NCBI RefSeq assembly: GCF_900115685.1 | Contig: NZ_FOXJ01000012.1 | Location: forward strand, 1 to 64,000 | Reading direction: 5' to 3' | DNA length: 64,000 nucleotides | Source: Variovorax sp. 770b2 | Lineage (GTDB): Bacteria; Pseudomonadota; Gammaproteobacteria; Burkholderiales; Burkholderiaceae_C | Shown here: positions 62,357-64,000 of the stretch, in pieces | Layout of the letters: every line of letters starts with the position of its first letter | Position numbering within the stretch: the stretch's first letter is position 1 | Notes under the pieces: generated by a model | What the model was told of the DNA's origin: nothing | The model's database searches: none | Seen by the model: only the letters and a program-made list of their open reading frames with translations | Translations under genes and position numbers: made by a program

Positions 62357-63106
62357 TCAAGCGTTGAAATGCCCTGGTCGCCGCATCGGCGTTACCGTCA
62401 AAGCCTCGACCCCTGCGCGTGTTCGGAGATTCGGCGGATCGTCGTCGATTCCGCTCTTAGAGGAGTCCACCACGTCTCTCAAGTCTTTGTACCGCCGGAA
62501 CGTGAGCCAGTCATGCGGTTGCCGGAGAGCGCAGTTGGCGGGGCGGCAAGATTGGGTTCCGCACGATCCGTCGCGATACTCCGATACGCAAGCGCGTAAG
62601 TTCTGTGTTTCGTCTGCAGTCAGCGTTGCGCCATCGGCCAACTTCGCCAAGAGCGGCTCAAGCTGGAGTGAGACATGCTGGACATTGCATCGCACTTCTG
62701 AACCTCCGTCCGATTCTGCAGGCGGGTCGCCGTCGCCTCTTGAGGTCAGATGCCCTTCAAGCATGAACGGTTCTTCATACTTGCGCTTGTCTCTCCACAA
62801 TCCGGACAAGACGACGGCATCGCTTTTGAAGCCTTCAAACCTGACAGTGACGTCCGTCTCATTGGGCGTCCCGCTCCGCAACGAATCCATCCCAAACAGC
62901 GGGCGTGAACCCGAGAGGCCTTCGATGTGCACGAGACGCGCATGCTGAAGCCGCCGCCGAAGGTGCACTACATCGATGGTTAGGATCACCGTCGTGGGCC
63001 ACGATGCAGTCTCGCCGGCCCAATAGGCCTCGCACTTCCATCTCAAGGCGTTGTGCCACCGTCTATTGGTAAATGTTCCCGTGCCCTCGTAGCTCGCCCA
63101 ATACAT
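62357..63106 (-). CDS. Hypothetical protein of the small-gene array
   Basis: 249 residues (MYWASYEGTGTFTNRRWHNA). It has a beta-rich N-terminal half (VILTIDVVHLRRRLQHARLV), and a Cys cluster near residues 190-206 (CGTQSCRPANCALRQPHDW). Ends 33 bases before the start of the previous minus-strand gene. Not recognised. Confidence 0.55.
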   Translation of the reverse strand: MYWASYEGTGTFTNRRWHNALRWKCEAYWAGETASWPTTVILTIDVVHLRRRLQHARLVHIEGLSGSRPLFGMDSLRSGTPNETDVTVRFEGFKSDAVVLSGLWRDKRKYEEPFMLEGHLTSRGDGDPPAESDGGSEVRCNVQHVSLQLEPLLAKLADGATLTADETQNLRACVSEYRDGSCGTQSCRPANCALRQPHDWLTFRRYKDLRDVVDSSKSGIDDDPPNLRTRAGVEALTVTPMRRPGHFNA

Positions 63107-63746
63107 AGTCTTCGCTCCTACTCAGTGTGCGTCAATTCTCCACAACGCCGCGCTGCAGTCGATGTCTCCATCGCAGTAAAGAGTCGCTTCTGGTTGAATG
63201 CCGTCTCTATTGGCCGGAGATTGGTGGCTCTAAGCGAGATTGCGAGATACTGCTGTGCGATGCCTCTTGGTAATCGCGGCCTCATCGAGGATAGACGTCG
63301 CGTATTGAACGCCGCATCGACCCAACTGCTTGCCGCCGCCCCCTAGCCCCACGCCAGACTGCGGCGCTGTGCTCCCACACGTTCAAATAGGCAGCTTGCG
63401 CAGGCATCTGTTCCCGGACATCCAGCAGCTATGCCTGAGCGGTGCGCACCTGCGAGTCGGTTGTGGACGGAGTGTCCCTGCGGTGCCGTTTCCTCGTCTA
63501 TTTGCGCCGGTCGCCAGCGGTTCTGCGCTGGCGAACCGTAGCGTTCCGCCCCGTGGGCGTGAGTGAAACTGTCAAGAGCCCATCAGCTGCAGCGCTCGCG
63601 ACCGACCTCGTCTTTGGGACCCAGCTCGCCCTGGAGAACTGCCATCAGCCGCGGTGTCTGTGCGGACGCAGGTCTAGGGTTTGCACCGGTCTCGCATCAC
63701 CAGAATATGGGGTGTTATTGGCGTAACCAAAGATTACATTGGTTGC
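63107..63746. other. Gap before the terminal lipoprotein gene
   Basis: About 640 bases; the open frames here are weak and overlap each other. I see no gene or repeat I can support. Confidence 0.35.
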
Positions 63747-64000
63747 ATGAAGCTTCTATTCCGACCTCGGCTTTTGCTTGCGCTTTGCGCCATTCTCATG
63801 GTGGCTGCCTGTGGGCATGCACCGGTACCGAAGCTGCCTTACCCGGCAGTTCAGAGCTCGAGCTTGCTGAACCAATACCTGTTCGCTCTGCGCGCGGCGG
63901 AAAAGCGTCAGATCGCGTATCCGGACGAGCCCTTGTGGTTGCGCGACGAAGGCGGCAGGAGCGTCGACACCGCCTTGAACGCCGATAACGCGGCGATGGT
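63747..64000 (+). CDS. Putative lipoprotein (continues beyond the window)
   Basis: ATG 63747 starts MKLLFRPRLLLALCAILMVA and a lipobox with Cys at residue 22 (VAACGHAP). The mature part (PYPAVQSSSLLNQYLFALRA) is open to the window edge at residue 84. Earlier frames through this DNA are shadows. Family not identified; export to the outer membrane is expected. Confidence 0.75.
   Translation, partial: MKLLFRPRLLLALCAILMVAACGHAPVPKLPYPAVQSSSLLNQYLFALRAAEKRQIAYPDEPLWLRDEGGRSVDTALNADNAAM

Noticed and set aside
58280..63106. A class-1-type integron
   Set aside because: The integrase lacks the IntI extra domain, genes run in both directions, and no attC with the expected core was found by eye.
1..64000. 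CRISPR arrays, rRNA and tRNA genes
   Set aside because: No regular repeat-spacer array and no cloverleaf or rRNA-like stretch was noticed; short tRNAs cannot be fully excluded without a folding search.

Overview
The window is GC-rich DNA whose gene content points to a Burkholderiales/Comamonadaceae host (Variovorax-like): Bug/TctC remnant, JmjC-like and DUF4148-like proteins, IncP-type transfer genes. It is replicon backbone plus accessory DNA, most simply a large plasmid or chromid, because it holds a Rep_3 initiator with iterons and a DnaA box, a parAB pair, and an IncP-like oriT with traK-traL-traM. No rRNA, tRNA or CRISPR array was seen. Identifications rest on reading the translated sequence, not on database searches.

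Layout. 0-5.7 kb: a large second ParB-like protein, small plasmid-type genes, a damaged excisionase/antitoxin-like gene and a tyrosine recombinase that lacks its catalytic C-terminus. 5.7-11.2 kb: replication and partition core (25-bp palindromes, parB, parA, DnaA box, iterons, rep). 11.2-11.9 kb: a decayed second copy of traM. 11.9-22.7 kb: an eight-gene minus-strand operon (TonB receptor, lipoprotein, PHP hydrolase, spermidine-synthase-like membrane protein, parvulin, HupE/UreJ-type permease, 2OG-Fe(II) oxygenase, PCuAC-like protein), which reads as one outer-membrane-to-inner-membrane uptake system, probably for a metal or metal complex. 22.8-27.6 kb: an acyl-CoA synthetase remnant, a YhcG nuclease, traM-traL-traK, oriT and a MobC/TraJ-like gene; no relaxase is present.

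27.8-33 kb: small plasmid genes with a near-consensus LexA box, an intact IS481-family element with a 6-bp target duplication that splits a gene, an XRE regulator, and a graveyard of AraC, Fic and Bug fragments. 33-39.1 kb: a TetR-controlled CoA-linked catabolic operon (thiolase, acyl-CoA synthetase, VOC protein, SDR) cut off in the SDR by a decayed UvrD-like helicase plus PIN/NYN-like nuclease pair. 39.3-42.7 kb: an acetoacetate decarboxylase cut by an IS66 remnant, a JmjC-like oxygenase, a frameshifted aldo-keto reductase and an unknown gene.

42.8-51.5 kb: a 1841-residue three-enzyme fusion (GMC oxidoreductase, alpha/beta hydrolase, PhoD-like phosphatase), a hybrid histidine kinase overlapping a LuxR-type response regulator, and a secreted protein with three EDSGS motifs. 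51.6-58 kb: a HEPN-like protein tail-to-tail with an HNH nuclease, a zeta-toxin-like kinase with a small partner, an S41 protease lacking its catalytic lysine, two copies of a dispersed repeat, a truncated IS481-family copy and a partial duplicate of the HEPN gene. 58.2-63.1 kb: a compact tyrosine integrase followed by small genes in both orientations (orphan barstar, DUF4288, zinc-ribbon protein, unknowns) separated by related imperfect repeats, resembling a cassette array. The window ends inside a lipoprotein gene.
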